The translations under genes and the position numbers were made by a program. 64,000 nt of DNA, from NCBI GenBank assembly GCA_002633005.1, contig NMRA01000165.1, positions 529,958 to 593,957 of the forward strand, written 5' to 3'. The DNA comes from Phoronis australis. Lineage: Eukaryota; Phoronida; Phoronidae. This document shows, piece by piece, positions 1 to 11,988 of the stretch. The notes under the pieces are model-generated. The model was not told the DNA's origin and did no database searches. It saw nothing but the letters and a program-made list of their open reading frames with translations. Numbering within the stretch: the stretch's first letter is position 1; every line of letters starts with the position of its first letter.

Positions 1-29
1 ATCAGCAGCCCAGGAGGCATCATTTAACT

Positions 30-350
30 CCTGCAGAGAAACCATGGAGAATTTTCCCGTGATCAATTAAAAAACCTTCTGAGTCTTGATAGAATGGGCA
101 TAACACACGTCATTCAAATTTTGACGGGCCACTGTAACCTAGCCCAACACAGACACATTACCAGGCATGTGGGGAGCCCTGTGTGTCCCGAGTGTGGTAC
201 TGACGTAGAATCCCATAAACACATGGTAGGGTCTTGCCCAGCTTTTAATAGGCTAAGGAGCAACCTACTGGATGGCACTGTTACATGCCTACAACATATA
301 GTGCATGGCAACAAATGGAAACGTCTGTCCACTGTTTTAACGAAGAAGGG
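30..350 (+). pseudogene. C-terminal fragment of a non-LTR retrotransposon polyprotein
   Basis: One frame from about position 30 reads through a TGH motif (ILTGHCNLAQHRH) into a CPEC-x12-H-x4-C zinc-binding cluster. This matches the tail that follows the RNase H domain in many non-LTR retrotransposon reverse transcriptases, where a TGH motif precedes a CxxC...H...C knuckle. The frame opens only after a stop at about 25-27, so no catalytic part is present. Similarity fades after about 350, although the frame stays open to 483. It lies antisense in, or just downstream of, the visible part of NUP37. It is inferred to be a dead 5'-truncated insertion. Confidence 0.55.
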
Positions 351-984
351 CAGACTTGAAAATTTCCTTCATGAAGAACCAAAACAGGGCTCTCGCACTT
401 TTAGCTCAGGTGTTTTGTGCAATGGCCCAACCTGTCTGATGCACCATAAATGCCATCTGGCCACCTGCACTGTTTTTTTTTAAATACAAATTCTTTCAAG
501 TGCAATTTTGGCTTTCTTTACCTTCATCAGCGTAACTAATTTTGATAATGAATTTGATAATACAGAGAGAGTTCTAAATTAACAAAGTAGTAAGACTCCT
601 TTTTTCATATTCTTGATTCAAGAAACACCTTTGGTGTTTTAAAACCATAGACTGAGAGCAAAAAGCAGCTTGTCAGCACGAAAGCATGCGACATGGGACC
701 AACATGACCTGAGCCCATGCATGCATTTCTTGTGTTAAGACTCTTGTTACACTAGCCCCACCTGGTGAATTTTGAGTAGCCCTTTGTCTCCAAACACATA
801 CTGTGGTATGTTGAGACAGGGATTTTACTTGACAAACAGATCACTTTATGAACATACAAGGTATGTAAGAGCAGGACCTAATGCTAGGCAGAGAATAGTC
901 TACTTCTGTCAATGGTACTAACACAGAGAATGAATTCTATAGCCTAAGCAATGATACAATGACCTACATCAAATGGCATGGTAC
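351..984. other. NUP37 intron, no further feature seen
   Basis: This lies downstream of exon 4 on the minus strand, so it is intron of the truncated gene. Beyond the retroelement tail, no conserved coding block or RNA signature was recognised. Confidence 0.5.
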
Positions 985-1170
985 CTTCATGGGGTCATCG
1001 CGGTGCCAGCGTACACTCATCCCAGGAGACTGTAGTGGGAACCTCATGTGCTGCGTACCGTCTGTGTCAAAGATACGACAACTCAGGTCATCCCCTACAC
1101 TAGCTATCTGGTCACCTTTCTCTGGGTCAAAGGTCACAGCATTGATGTAATCTGTGTGACAGTCAATTAT
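985..1170 (-). CDS. NUP37: NUP37 coding exon 4
   Basis: The acceptor TGAATTTCAG precedes ATA ATT GAC; the exon has 62 codons and ends AAG|GTACCA. It encodes CHTDYINAVTFDPEKGDQ, a CRIFD strand and SPGMSVRWH. The next exon of the family (starting near VAEKNG in vertebrates) is not in the window. Confidence 0.88.
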
Positions 1171-4100
1171 CTGAAATTCAAGGCATTTGTAGAATGATTG
1201 GAACAGTTCACTTCTAAATACAACGTGCTTGCAAGGTGTTACAACGCCGACAACATTAAAGTGTCGTTTTCTGAATAATATCATTGATGTCTAAACTCAA
1301 GTCAGTATTATAATGGTTGGTACTCAGCGCGTAATTTTTGATGACAACTATGATAACAAATTACTCAAATGTTCACTCCCAATCGGAAATAGATAATAAA
1401 TGTAAGTTGACTGAGAATTGTGTAGTTGAACTTTATTTACAAACAACTGTAACTTAATTTACAAACAGCTGTAACAAAACGGGATAAGCCCTACAACAAT
1501 TGGCAGTTTACATAAAGAACAGCAATGTTTCTATAAAAAATTGTAAATTTCCATAGTTAGGTTTCTAAAACATGTTCACAATACTTCAGTTTTACTAGAA
1601 ATTGCAACAGTTGCTGATTTGTGAAAGTACTCTTGTAACACGTTGATATCCAGAATATTTTTGTAAAACAAGACAACTAGTGAAATACTGATTAAAATTG
1701 TAAACAAAATTACCCCTGCTTCTCTTTTTTACTTTGAGTATTTTAACAAAATAGGATATTTTAGATCAGATAGCGTCACTGCAAACTATCATGTCATTGC
1801 CAGCATTAATCAAGGCTTGCTCACTAATACCTACCTTAACAGTATCTGTCTCTTTCAGATCGGATGTGAATAACCTCAGCTTCTTATCAATTCCTGCAGT
1901 ACAAAACCTGTCAATGAAGAAACATTTTCTTAGTCTACCAGCGTTCATAACACATGTTTAGCAAAAACTTTCTGATATCTGTTCTCATTCAAAACAGAAT
2001 ATAAACACATTAAACCTGTGAAAAAGTGTCAGTAATGCAGTATTTCCCCTGGGTTTCAAGAGGAGCTTGCTGGTGAATGGTCACAGTGGGATGCATTAGC
2101 CTGTTGCCGCATGCGAGTTAAGAAGTGGGATCCCACCATTGCCGCGGCTTCAAAAGAAACGTGGTGGTGAAACGTAGCAGTGATGAAGAGACTGGCGCCA
2201 CAATAAAGCGTCATTGTGTGATCTCACTACCACATTTCAATCACCAATTAAATTTGCGTTAGGAAGCGGACACACCAGTACTCATTAAAATTGAATTCCC
2301 CGGCTCTAGGCACATGCATGGAACGAAAAAAATATTTGAACGTGTTTAGACTTGATTAACTAACTTAAATAATGAAACTTCTCTTAATGTTGTTTATTGT
2401 ATTCTTGCTCAACATAAATCAGATTGATCGCCATTAGCCAGCATACACCAGGTTCTCAAATTGGGAGAATTTCTCCCAATCGGGTGTATTCTCCCGATAC
2501 TGAAAAAAGCTCTCTTGATATAGAGAATTTCTCCCAAATGGAGGAATGAATTTAACAAAGTGTCCAAGGGATTCAATTGGGAAATTCAAGTTTGATACCA
2601 TTGAACAGTGTGAAAAATTACGAGGATTGACTGTGGGAATTACGGGGATACTCCTTAATTAAAGGTGCCTAGTCACAAACTGAGCCACTAACATTCAAAT
2701 CTTAAGAGCCCAGACAAAAAGTTAGAGGCCCAGATCTTTGAGGAATAGTTCAACAATCGCATGAACGCTCAACGTAATGAACAGGTGGAGTCACACCTTC
2801 AATCTAAGTACGAACCTCGATTGATGGTTGTATTTAAAACAATATACTTTCCAACAAACATAATAAAGACAAGAGCAACGCGGAGCGATGAAATGCGCCC
2901 ACGAATGCATTGCAAATGGTGTGCTTTTAGGGTTATTTATTTGTATCATAAAAATGGCCACTAGATGACGCAAAAACATACAATCCATCCAAAAACAGGA
3001 ACACGCCGTATTTCATAAAAATCTGTCAAGGAACTTCAGAGAAACAAAGGAAAACATAATAAAATGAAATTGCCACTAGTGGGCACAGTGTCCGTTGGAT
3101 CCGCCTGAAAGTCGTCGTCGTCTGTTGTTATCTGCATATAAATACACTTACTAAATTTAGTAAAGATCCTGCAGTGGGTTTAGGAGATACAACTATGGGC
3201 GCAAAACAAAACTACCACTAGGAGGCGCCACAGTAGTCAGTCACCATCATCAAAGGTCATCTTCACACTGAGAACATATATTCCAATTTTCAAATGATTT
3301 GGTTGATACAGGGGTGGACACCAAAAACAAGATTTGAAAACAGCAANCCTAAACCGTTCACAGGATCGTTACGAAATTGTGTAAGTATATTTATATGATG
3401 TTAGCAACGGAAGATGACGACTTTTGGATGGATCCAACTACTCGAAAACAGTAAAAATGGCCACTAGGTGGTGCAAACTACGTCGAATCAATCTGAAAAC
3501 GGGAGGATAGCGTCACCGCACTAATAGGTGCCTTCATATTAAATTTCATGAAAATTTGTTAAGGACATTTGAAGATACAAAGGTAAACATAAAAAATAAA
3601 ATTGCTACTAGGGGGCACACCGGCGGTCGGAGCTGTTCAAAAGTCGTCGTCGTCCATTGCTAACAGTATACAACTATACTTACTAAATTTCGTAAAGATC
3701 CTGCGAACTAGGAGGCGCCACAGAAGCCGAAATCGTCGGGAAATCATTGTCAACCGTCCTTTTCATAGTAAGCACATACATGCCAATTTTCACAATCATC
3801 CTTTGAGCGGTTTGGTTGATAGAGGGGTGGATGCAAAAAACAGACTCGAAAACAGTAAAAATGGCCACTAGGTGGTGCAAACTACGTCAAATCCATCTGA
3901 AAACGAGAAGATAGCGTCATCTCACTAATTAGTAATAGGTGCCTACATACCAAATTTCATGAAAATCCGTTCAAAACTTTTGAAGATACAAAGGTAAGCG
4001 TAAAAAACTAAAATTGCCACTAGGGGGTACACCGGTAGTCGAATCCGTCCGAAAGTTCGCTCATGCCGTCCCATTCATGAATGGAACATATGTGCCAAAG

Positions 4101-7100
4101 GGTTTTGGAGATAGAGCAGCGGACGCCGGACTCCGGACAGACGCTGCCCGGACAGACGGACGGACGGGGATGATGGCATAATGCGTCCACATATAAATAT
4201 GTGGGCGCATAAAAATGGGATTTGTAAAAGGAAAACATACAAAAGTGAGTTCATGGGAACCACACAGTTGCCAGTCATTCTTTCAAAATTTTCATGCTGA
4301 AGAATTCAAATAGTGATCATTGAAATCATGACATACTACTCGGGTCTTACCAATACTGCAAAATTCTTCATTTTCAAAAATGGTAGTACCATAGTCCCCA
4401 ATACATAAAAAATGCCTTGCATATTCTGCATTTGGCTTCACTGGTTAGTAGTGTATTTGTTGTGACTGCACCATACGATTTTGAAATTGCATGGACATAG
4501 TCGGATATAAACGGAGAATACCAACTCTGCCCAAATATGGTAGTAGTATTCCTTAAAAAAATTGTGATACCTTACCTCAATGTTCTAGGGACTGTGTACA
4601 AACTAGTCTCTGGGCTCCAGGCAATGGCCATTACTCGACTGCCATGATGAAAGTCTCGTATGTGATCAAACTCAACACCGTCCACATCTTTATCTTCAGA
4701 CTGAAACAAAGTTAAAAATAAAGCCACTACTGAAATAAAATAAAAATTGAACATTAGATGTTGATGAAATAGGGAAAACTTGAAACAGATTGCAGGTCTA
4801 CAGTCAACCGACCTAAAGATCAGACGTTTTGGCACACATTCTATTATATTTAATTGGAAATGTGGTAACAGTCGAATATAATGCGCCCACATAATGACAA
4901 CCAGTTTTCTCCACTGAATAATGGGCATCAAACTGGTTCTCAAAACATGGGCACGTTATATCCGACTATTACGGGAAATATTACGGGCTGTTGGCAATTC
5001 TTTATTGAAACAAAGACTTTGCCTTCATGGAATTGTTGTGTTACTAAATCTTGTCACCGCAAGCCTATTTAAGTTTTGTAAAGAACACCTGCTTTGATGT
5101 TTGCTACTAGAACACAGCTCTCTGTTCGCAACATAGTTACCCATGAAATGTAATCTCATGGCAGCTGACTGTGTTGTTTCAGTGAATTAGTGCAGATAAC
5201 CAAAGGACATGCAATCTTACTGCATTCAACTAGTAAGTATCTTTTCATCTTCTTGATGTGATACAAGCAATGTTGGATATTTAGGTTCGTCCAATACTTA
5301 AGGATGTCAAATATTTATGTACATTATATGTATTAGTATTTAGAAATTCAGTTCAAGATTTATTCTAATCCAGCAAATACTAGTAGGTAAATCCCGTCCA
5401 TATAAGCGATAACATCTGTGATTATTTAAAAGTATCTCCAAAAATATTTGATAAATGAGTTATCTGAATATATCTAGTAATTGTGGACCTCTCACCATGA
5501 AACTTACATCAAAATGTAGCGCACACCTATAAGTTTGCCTTGGCACAAAGCTGTATACTAAATATACAACTTTGTGCCAATGTGGGTAAAAAACTGACCA
5601 AATAAAATCTGACACACAAAATTAGTGTCATTATTTTTGTTCCTTGAGTAAACTATATTATTTAATGGTGTTGGAAAAATGGCATTCTAACGTTATTCTG
5701 CTGCTAAAGTTGTGGAGCGATCATTTCCGTCAGCTTTTGGCACCATGAAATTTTGCATTACCTATTGGCCAGTTTCTTTTTCCCCCATTTTTCAACAACT
5801 TCCACGAGGTTGCGTAGATGTTACAACAAATTATCGGAACTGGTTTCATTTTGTAACAAGTTTTCAGTATTTTAATACCAGCAAACTGATTTTCAGAATT
5901 AATTTTGCTGCCATCATCTGCTGAGAGATGTCGTAAATTTTTAGGGAATGTTGCGTGCACGTGACACGAGCGTACTCTTTTCAACAAGTACTTTTCATCG
6001 TTACAAAAAGCGAAGAATTACACGAGAAAATGTTGTTTGTTAGATTGTTTTTTCGCTTAAACGGATGTAACGGGAAAGGTGTCAGTTGATTCACAGATTT
6101 TGCATGCACCCCCGTCCGGTATTTAGCTCTACGCGTTGATACAAGTTTCACGGCGAGGTGGCTGTGTGCAATTTCGAGGTCTGTTAGCACTGAACATACA
6201 TTGGTACCTAGCTGAATTTTGATGATAGTCTTCATAGAGTTAGTTGGCTGGCTAACCTACAACTCGTCACCTCGTCGTAAAACTACATCAACATATAAAG
6301 CTAACGGACCGGCGGGGGCGCATGCAAAATCTGGTAGTCACCCGACACTCCCATTGTTCGTTGCAGCCGTTTAAGTTGAAAACAATCAAATAAACGTCAT
6401 TTGGTAGCATAATTTGCCGCCTTTTTAACAAAGAAGTGTATTGTCCGTTTTAAAAACAGCACGCTCGTGACACGGCGCACGCACCATTTCATAAAAATTT
6501 GAGACGTCTTTCGGTACATGGCGACAGCTTCACAGCACCAAGGTTGTTCTAAAATTCAGTTTGCTGGTGTAAAAATACTAAAAACTTGAAACAAAATGAA
6601 ACAAGTTCCGATAATTTGTTATAACATGTACGCAACCTAGGTACCGTCAGCGACGAACACTTCATAAAACAATCAGGGGGAAAAGAAACTGGTAATGGTC
6701 AGGTGACGTAATCGCAAAAAGCCGACTCAAGAGAACACATCACAATTTTACTAGCAGCAGCCGATGAACGATCGCTAACATTTCCAACACCGGTAAATAC
6801 AGAAGTTAGTTTACTCTAGGAACCTGGTTCCTAGGTTTACTCAAGGATGAGATCAGTTTTGAGTCAGATTTTATTTGTACATTTTTTACCCATATCCGCT
6901 CAAACCTGTAGGCCTATATCAAGTATACACTGAGCTTTGGGCCAAGGCTTGGGTAACCCGGCGATGGTATGCGAAAACCATCCCATTAGAAGACACCTTT
7001 TTCGAAGAGTTTAAGCAACCAGGTGCCTAGCCTTGGTACAAAGCTGTATATAAATATACAGCTTTGTGGGTAAAAAGTGGTAAGATAAAATCTGACACAA

Positions 7101-8355
7101 AATTAGTGTCATTAAAAACTACAGTCTTCCTTGAGTGAACAAAATTATTTAACAGTGTTGGAAAAAATGGCGTTCTACCGTTATTCTGCTGCTAAAAATG
7201 TAGAGCGATCCTTAGCGATGGCTTTCGGCGCCATGAAATATTGCGTCTCCTATTGGCCAGTTTCTTTTTTCGCCGATTCTTCAATCAACTGCTGTTCTTT
7301 CACGATCTTGCGTACACGTCACAACAAACTGTTGTTTCACTTCATTATAATTTTTTAGAATTCCGATACTGAAAAACCGAATTTCAGAAGAAATTTTGCT
7401 TCTCCGAAGTTGTCGCGAAAATTAAATTTTAGGAAATGGCGCGTGCGCATGACATGGGCGTGTCGTTTTCGAAACAACGACATACTTTTCATTGTTAGAA
7501 AAGGCGGAGAGTTATGCAAGAAAATGACGTTTATTGCATTGTTTTTCACTTAAACGGCTGTAACGGGCAAGGTGAGTGTCGGTTGAGTCCCAGATTTTGC
7601 ATGCACACCGTCCGGTCTTTAGCTTTACATGTTGATACAAGTTTCACTGCGCGGTGACGAACAGAACTACCCTGGCTGTGTGCAATTTCGGGGTCTACGG
7701 AAGAAATACACGCAGTGGGACCTAGCTGTATTTTGACGACAGTCTTCATACAGCTAGCTGGCTGGCTACCAGGTGCCATAAAAAAGGCATAGCGAACCTT
7801 TTACAGTACTGTGGCAAACAATAAAAAATAAGGACGATTGATACAATGATAAATTACGATTTAAACTCTTCAAATATGACAAAAGCAATGAATGTGTAAA
7901 GCAGCCGATACCCCGCCGTTCACATCACTGACACATCAGCCAATCAGCGATCGCTTTCAGAATTCATTGTTTTGACCATGAATACGAATCGGCTTTTGTT
8001 TGGCATGCAAGTCAGGCAAATGTGAGTTTTATTTGTGTGTTAGAACCGATTAACTGCAACATTATTTTGACTGCAGTCCGCTTTTAAGCAGCCAAGCGCT
8101 AGAAACTTCAACGCTAGATGTCGTGGGACCGCGCAAAAGAGGAAATAAGATGGTTCACGACTTTAGGGCACTCACGACTTTAGCCTAGGACCTCAGACGG
8201 TACATCACCTCAAATTTACAGCTTCCTATGGACACGCGTACATCTGTTCCTATCGCGAGGAGATGTCCACTCTGTTCAAAGGGAGAAAATTCCAGAACTT
8301 GTGCTAAGCCTGAATATTCAATTGAATATGAACTTGGCTTAGGCTCTTCTGGCAT
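985..8355 (-). CDS. NUP37: NUP37 nucleoporin, 5' part of gene (four coding exons; 3' part outside window)
   Basis: This encodes the WD40-repeat nucleoporin Nup37, a subunit of the Nup107-160 (Y) complex of the nuclear pore. Coding exons on the minus strand are 8355-8209, 4700-4576, 1907-1835 and 1170-985. They join in frame with phases 0, 2 and 0 to give the first 177 residues; the vertebrate protein is about 326. Diagnostic stretches are VLEFSPFE near the N-terminus, RDFHHGSRVMAIAWSPET, KKLRLFTSDL, CHTDYINAVTFDP and QSPGMSVRWH, matching human Nup37 block by block. The start is the ATG at 8355, which gives MPEEPKP; the upstream in-frame extension does not resemble the family. Donors after exon 1 (GTGATG) and exon 4 (GTACCA) are weak. 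The remaining WD repeats must lie left of the window. Identity is secure; the two weak donors are inferred from frame and homology. Confidence 0.9.
1835..1907 (-). CDS. NUP37: NUP37 coding exon 3
   Basis: The acceptor TTGACAG leads into G TTT TGT ACT, which completes an Arg codon from exon 2; the donor is AAG|GTAGGT. It encodes FCTAGIDKKLRLFTSDL, the WD blade with the family's LRLFTSDL strand. Confidence 0.9.
2440..2560. repeat. Short inverted-repeat cluster (GGGAGAATTTCTCCC)
   Basis: Near-perfect palindromes of the type GGGAGAATTTCTCCC recur two to three times with ATTCTCCCG variants. The cluster could be a small hairpin element remnant inside NUP37 intron 2. Confidence 0.4.
2893..4210. repeat. 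Higher-order repeat array carrying CTCF-like cores
   Basis: Three kinds of block follow one another in the order A-B-C-A-B-C-A-B, and each begins with a variant of CCACTAGGGGGCGC. A blocks start at about 2958, 3461 and 3865, B blocks at 3073, 3605 and 4017, and C blocks at 3215 and 3705. A blocks share CCACTAGGTGGTGC plus a GATAGCGTCA segment; B blocks share AGTCGTCGTCGTC; C blocks share GGCGCCACAG and a TTGGTTGATA segment. The array is bounded by ATGCGCCCAC at 2893 and its complement ending at 4210, a possible 10-11 bp terminal inverted repeat. Just inside the right end is a palindrome around ATGTGGACGC/GCGCCCACAT (about 4180-4210). It sits in NUP37 intron 2. It is probably a transposable element with internal tandem structure; the family was not identified. 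A related end (ATGCGCCCACATAATG) recurs at 4880-4896. Confidence 0.7.
4576..4700 (-). CDS. NUP37: NUP37 coding exon 2
   Basis: The acceptor TTTGTTTCAG precedes TCT GAA GAT, and the donor is AG|GTAAGG, leaving phase 2. It encodes the acidic loop DKDVDGVEF followed by FHHGSRVMAIAWSPET, a signature of Nup37. Confidence 0.9.
5536..6945. mobile_element. Fold-back element with about 0.65 kb inverted arms
   Basis: The sequence from about 5536 to 6160 reappears, reverse-complemented and diverged, from about 6945 back to 6290. Matches include the AAGCTGTATAC end region, the CTGCTGCTA segment, the ACAAATTATCGGAACT segment and the TTTTGCATGC inner segment. A near-perfect palindrome lies just inside the left end (5542-5578, arms GGCACAAAG / CTTTGTGCC). 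There is no intact coding frame. It lies in NUP37 intron 1. Long inverted arms suggest a Mutator-like or Foldback-type non-autonomous element; the superfamily is inference. No clear target duplication was found for this copy. Confidence 0.7.
7028..7767 (+). mobile_element. Single-arm copy of the same fold-back family with 10-bp direct repeat flanks
   Basis: This stretch aligns throughout with the left arm of the 5536-6945 element, including the palindrome ACAAAGCTGTATATAAAT-ATACAGCTTTGT at 7038-7067 and the inner end CTGGCTGGCTA. ACCAGGTGCC occurs at 7018-7027 and again at 7768-7777, immediately outside. That is what a target-site duplication of 9-10 bp would look like, as in Mutator-like elements. 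It has no transposase frame. Confidence 0.7.
8209..8355 (-). CDS. NUP37: NUP37 coding exon 1
   Basis: Forty-nine codons from ATG (complement of cat at 8353-8355) to a GAG codon, ending in phase 0 before a GTGATG donor. It covers the N-terminal strand and the start of the first WD blade (GLAQVLEFSPFEQSGHLLA). Confidence 0.85.
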
Positions 8356-10684
8356 TGTCAGAGCTTTTTTTGAAGAACACAGCCACACTTTCCAATTTTT
8401 CGCGGAAACGTTCTATTTGTACTTCAAAAGTAGAAACCATTGTGTTATACAGCGCTCTCTGGTGTTTTTAATGAAACTCACTTAGGCTGCTGGCGACATC
8501 AAAGTACACTGTCCCTTGGACCCTGTCACACGGTTACCATCATTAGACCGATAATCAAGTGGTAAGCTGGCGGGGAAAATTGCAGGTGAGAGAGTTTTGT
8601 TTCGAGCTCTAATTTGGCGAAGCAGGTTTTTAGTTTAGAAGCTGCTAACGTTTTCCCAAAATTGACGTTGAAAAGTGAAACGCAACAAGTTGCCACTCTT
8701 TGAATTTAAATTTCAAATCCTCAGCCTGCGTTTTCAAGTTGAAAGCGCTTTTACGTTGCAGCTAATTTGACACGAGTGACAATGAAATCAAGAAATGTTC
8801 TTCAGGCTTACAAGTACTTCAGATTTTCCTTGTTTTATTTCTTTACCCAACGGGTAGGCCTATTCTCTAATACCAGTGCTGCCCATGCACATAAGAAAAC
8901 CGTGTAGTAAGCTTAAACGTAGGTTTCGGAAGGCTATTAGTGAGACTGCACCCTCTAAAAAATCGTCTTTTGAAAATTGAATCAGATATTCTGTTTCAAA
9001 ATTTCATGTCGAGACAGGGTAATATAATCCACTCCGGACAAAACCAGAACAATGCAGCGAGACCATTGTTGACAAAGTCACACAAGATTTGCGGTTCAGC
9101 TGAGATATGAGAATTAATCCGTCAGAACAACGATTCGTAAAATTGCTCCACGGTTTTGACCACACTCTTGACGTTTTAGTTGATTTACGGTAACTAATAC
9201 AGCAAACAGTTGGTCAAAAATGTATCGTGGGCCATCCCGGCTAACCGCACTCTCAGTTGCGCCTTGAAACATGTCACGCTCTTCTCTCGGTTGCCCCGAC
9301 AACTGTAATTAACACTTAATTAGCAAAAAAGTGCGAAATGTGTCTTTGGTATCAAGTGACGTTACTATCGGTACTAACTAGTGGCAGAGATTTTTTTATC
9401 GACAATGATAATCGCACGTACTCAAACTAACCTGGTCAAAGAATAATCATGGACGCTAGCAGAAATTTAAAAAAATGCCGGAACGAGGTTTGCATCCTAT
9501 ACTACATAATGGCACGGCGATTAAGTGTCCCCCTTCGAATTTTTCGGACGGGTTAATACAAGTTGGGAACGACAGACAGTCGCGTGACTTATTCTGCCGC
9601 AGCTCTCAACGCGACACGATCACTATGATTGCTGACTTAATTATCAGCAATAGCATTACGCGTAAAATAAGAACGCAGTACAAATGTTCGCCTGTTCCAC
9701 AACCTAAGCATTCGTGTCTGTTTGTACCAACATAGTCTGAGAGCAGTCAAATGACCTTCACTTTTCCAAGGTTAGAGATGCCCTGGAATGAGGTCCATCT
9801 TGAATGAGTGACAACACTGTGTGTCTGGAGATGACAAGAATCATCCGCTTATATTATTGTTGTCGGACAGCGAATCACCGTGGTTGATATGAAGAGAGAT
9901 GGACACCAGATTAATTTAACACTGCTTTGTTTTAAACTATGTTAAACAAATAAGCCAAGCATTTTTGTGTGTTTTTGATCAAGAGTCACTTTTTCTCTGT
10001 CACTGGCGGCCACGGCTTAGTCCCAGCTTCGATATACCGAAACATAACATCCTTTAAGTGATAAAAATGTGTTTTCATATCAACAATTTACACGCATGAA
10101 ACGATTTTATCAAAGAATATAATCATAGGTTTGTGTAGAAAGTATCGAATGCATATCGATGGAACACCCTGATAGTTTATTGTATACGGAATTGTATTTT
10201 GTAGTGACTGGAAAATCATTTCGAAAATATGTTGTTATCGTAAGTCACAAGAAGACCGCAGCTGTTTCCATTCAGGAAGGTGCAACAAGGAGGGCGTAGA
10301 CAGGCAACATGATTTCATGCTTGCCATTAATAAACTTGTGTTGAGCACAATAAAAAAATTCGTGACATCACATATTCCTGTCTTATCGCCAATACATAAC
10401 AATTGGTGGGGAATAGATACTGAGGCAATTTGAATAAACAAAATTCCAAACCGTATACTCACCCCGTCACCAGTGTCGACTGACTCAAATTACAGACGAA
10501 TTTCACACGTTTTTCAAAACTAGTTTTGCAGATGTCGTGCCATTTTTTTTAGCATCCATCCCAAAGTAATGTTTGCGTTTTCCTGTGAGGCCCTCACAAA
10601 CGTCGATGTGCACCGTTAGGTGTCAGTCCATCAAAGTAGCGGAACTTTGTAGCATACGTTAGCAGCGTCGGGAAATTTGAGTCT

Positions 10685-10839
10685 CAGGGACGGATTCAGG
10701 ATTTTGAAGGGGAGCAGGGCAGAGTATTAGCCAGGATTTTGCCGTCAGACATTCGCACCCCCGTACTGCCAAATAGAATCTAGCAGAATTTTAGGGGGGA
10801 TGGGCCCCCTTGGCCCCCTCCGCCATAAATCGGACACTG
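10685..10839. mobile_element. Degraded hAT5-like MITE copy
   Basis: It begins CAGGGACGGATTCAGGATTT and ends CGGACACTG, with internal GGGCCCCCTTGGCCCCC. It matches the copies at 27484-27629 and 49942-50256. Its flanks no longer show a matching target duplication. Confidence 0.6.
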
Positions 10840-11292
10840 GGGTAGTGGTATCAAACCCTAACAAATAAATCTTTATATCAGTTATGCTTCTGTTAAGTGA
10901 TATTTCAGTTAGTCGACAAAAATATTATCGTTTTCAGTCAGCCAGCCTGTTCACAGCGGATTCAGTAACGGGTCATGGGGAGCTGGAGGAGAGGGCGGCT
11001 CCCTCTAGACACGACCAAATAAACAAAAACAAAACCCCTCCCTCATACATTTTTAAGACTTGCTTGGTCGTTCTTACTTCGAAATTTGGAGTTGCCCCCT
11101 TGCTATATCCTAGATCGGCCAGTCTTTAGCTTGCATCCCAAATACGTTCCTAGAAGAAATAGATAAAATATCTGAGGTCGCGGTAGAATTTTCCAATGAG
11201 CGGGTCAGTTTCAACCCGTGGAATACAGTCATTTCATGTAGTCCCGTGACCGGAGATCCACCAAGCGTCGGTTCCCTGCACCTCAAAGAAGT

Positions 11293-11330
11293 GGAGACTT
11301 AGTCTACAAAAGGAGACTTAGTCTACAAAA
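11293..11330. repeat. 19-bp tandem duplication
   Basis: GGAGACTTAGTCTACAAAA occurs twice head-to-tail about 0.66 kb upstream of the WNT4 start codon. Confidence 0.7.
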
Positions 11331-11988
11331 GCGCTAGGCGTTGTAGAAATCTACCCATAAAATTTGATTGGAATATGTATCCATTAGCATTACAGTAAAC
11401 AATCTGATATAGAAAGAAATTTATATCATTAGCGAATTTTCAATTTCACGAAGAAAGTTTTCAATGTATTAAAGCAGGAATCAAGGGCTACTAAGGTGTC
11501 AGGGCGTAAATTCTGATGGGTGCAGACTTCGTGTGTATCGCCGTACTCCTTCACATTTGGCTATTTTGATCGACAATTACATTGTTAAAAATAAAACACC
11601 TGTGCGAGTTCCGATTAAAGAAATGTATTCTACAATTTAACCGGTATCAGGCTGCCTTAATCTCTCTCGCTAATCAAATCATCCAACCGCGTGGCTATGT
11701 TTCCCAGCAGCCTCGCTTTGGCGTCGACTGGATAAACTCTGCTTCACTTTATCCATTCAACACAGCATACTTCAGCAATAGGCCGAGGCAGACGTAAATA
11801 TGAAAGCTCGCCTGTTTACCGCGATATTTAAACGGGTTGCGACTTGATAACGTGTGATAACGTAAAAAGCGGTCATTTATTCCATACCCAACTCTCATAC
11901 AATTACAAACTGGAGTTTACCGACTGAGAATTATTTTCTCGGAATTATTATTCCACATTATTTATTTTCATTATTTATTTATTACGCA

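Larger units (their letters stand above)
8356..11988. other. NUP37/WNT4 divergent intergenic region
   Basis: About 3.6 kb separates the two start codons, so both promoters and 5' UTRs should lie here. No convincing TATA box or long open frame was found. It contains one degraded MITE (10685-10839) and a 19-bp tandem duplication (11293-11330). Confidence 0.6.
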
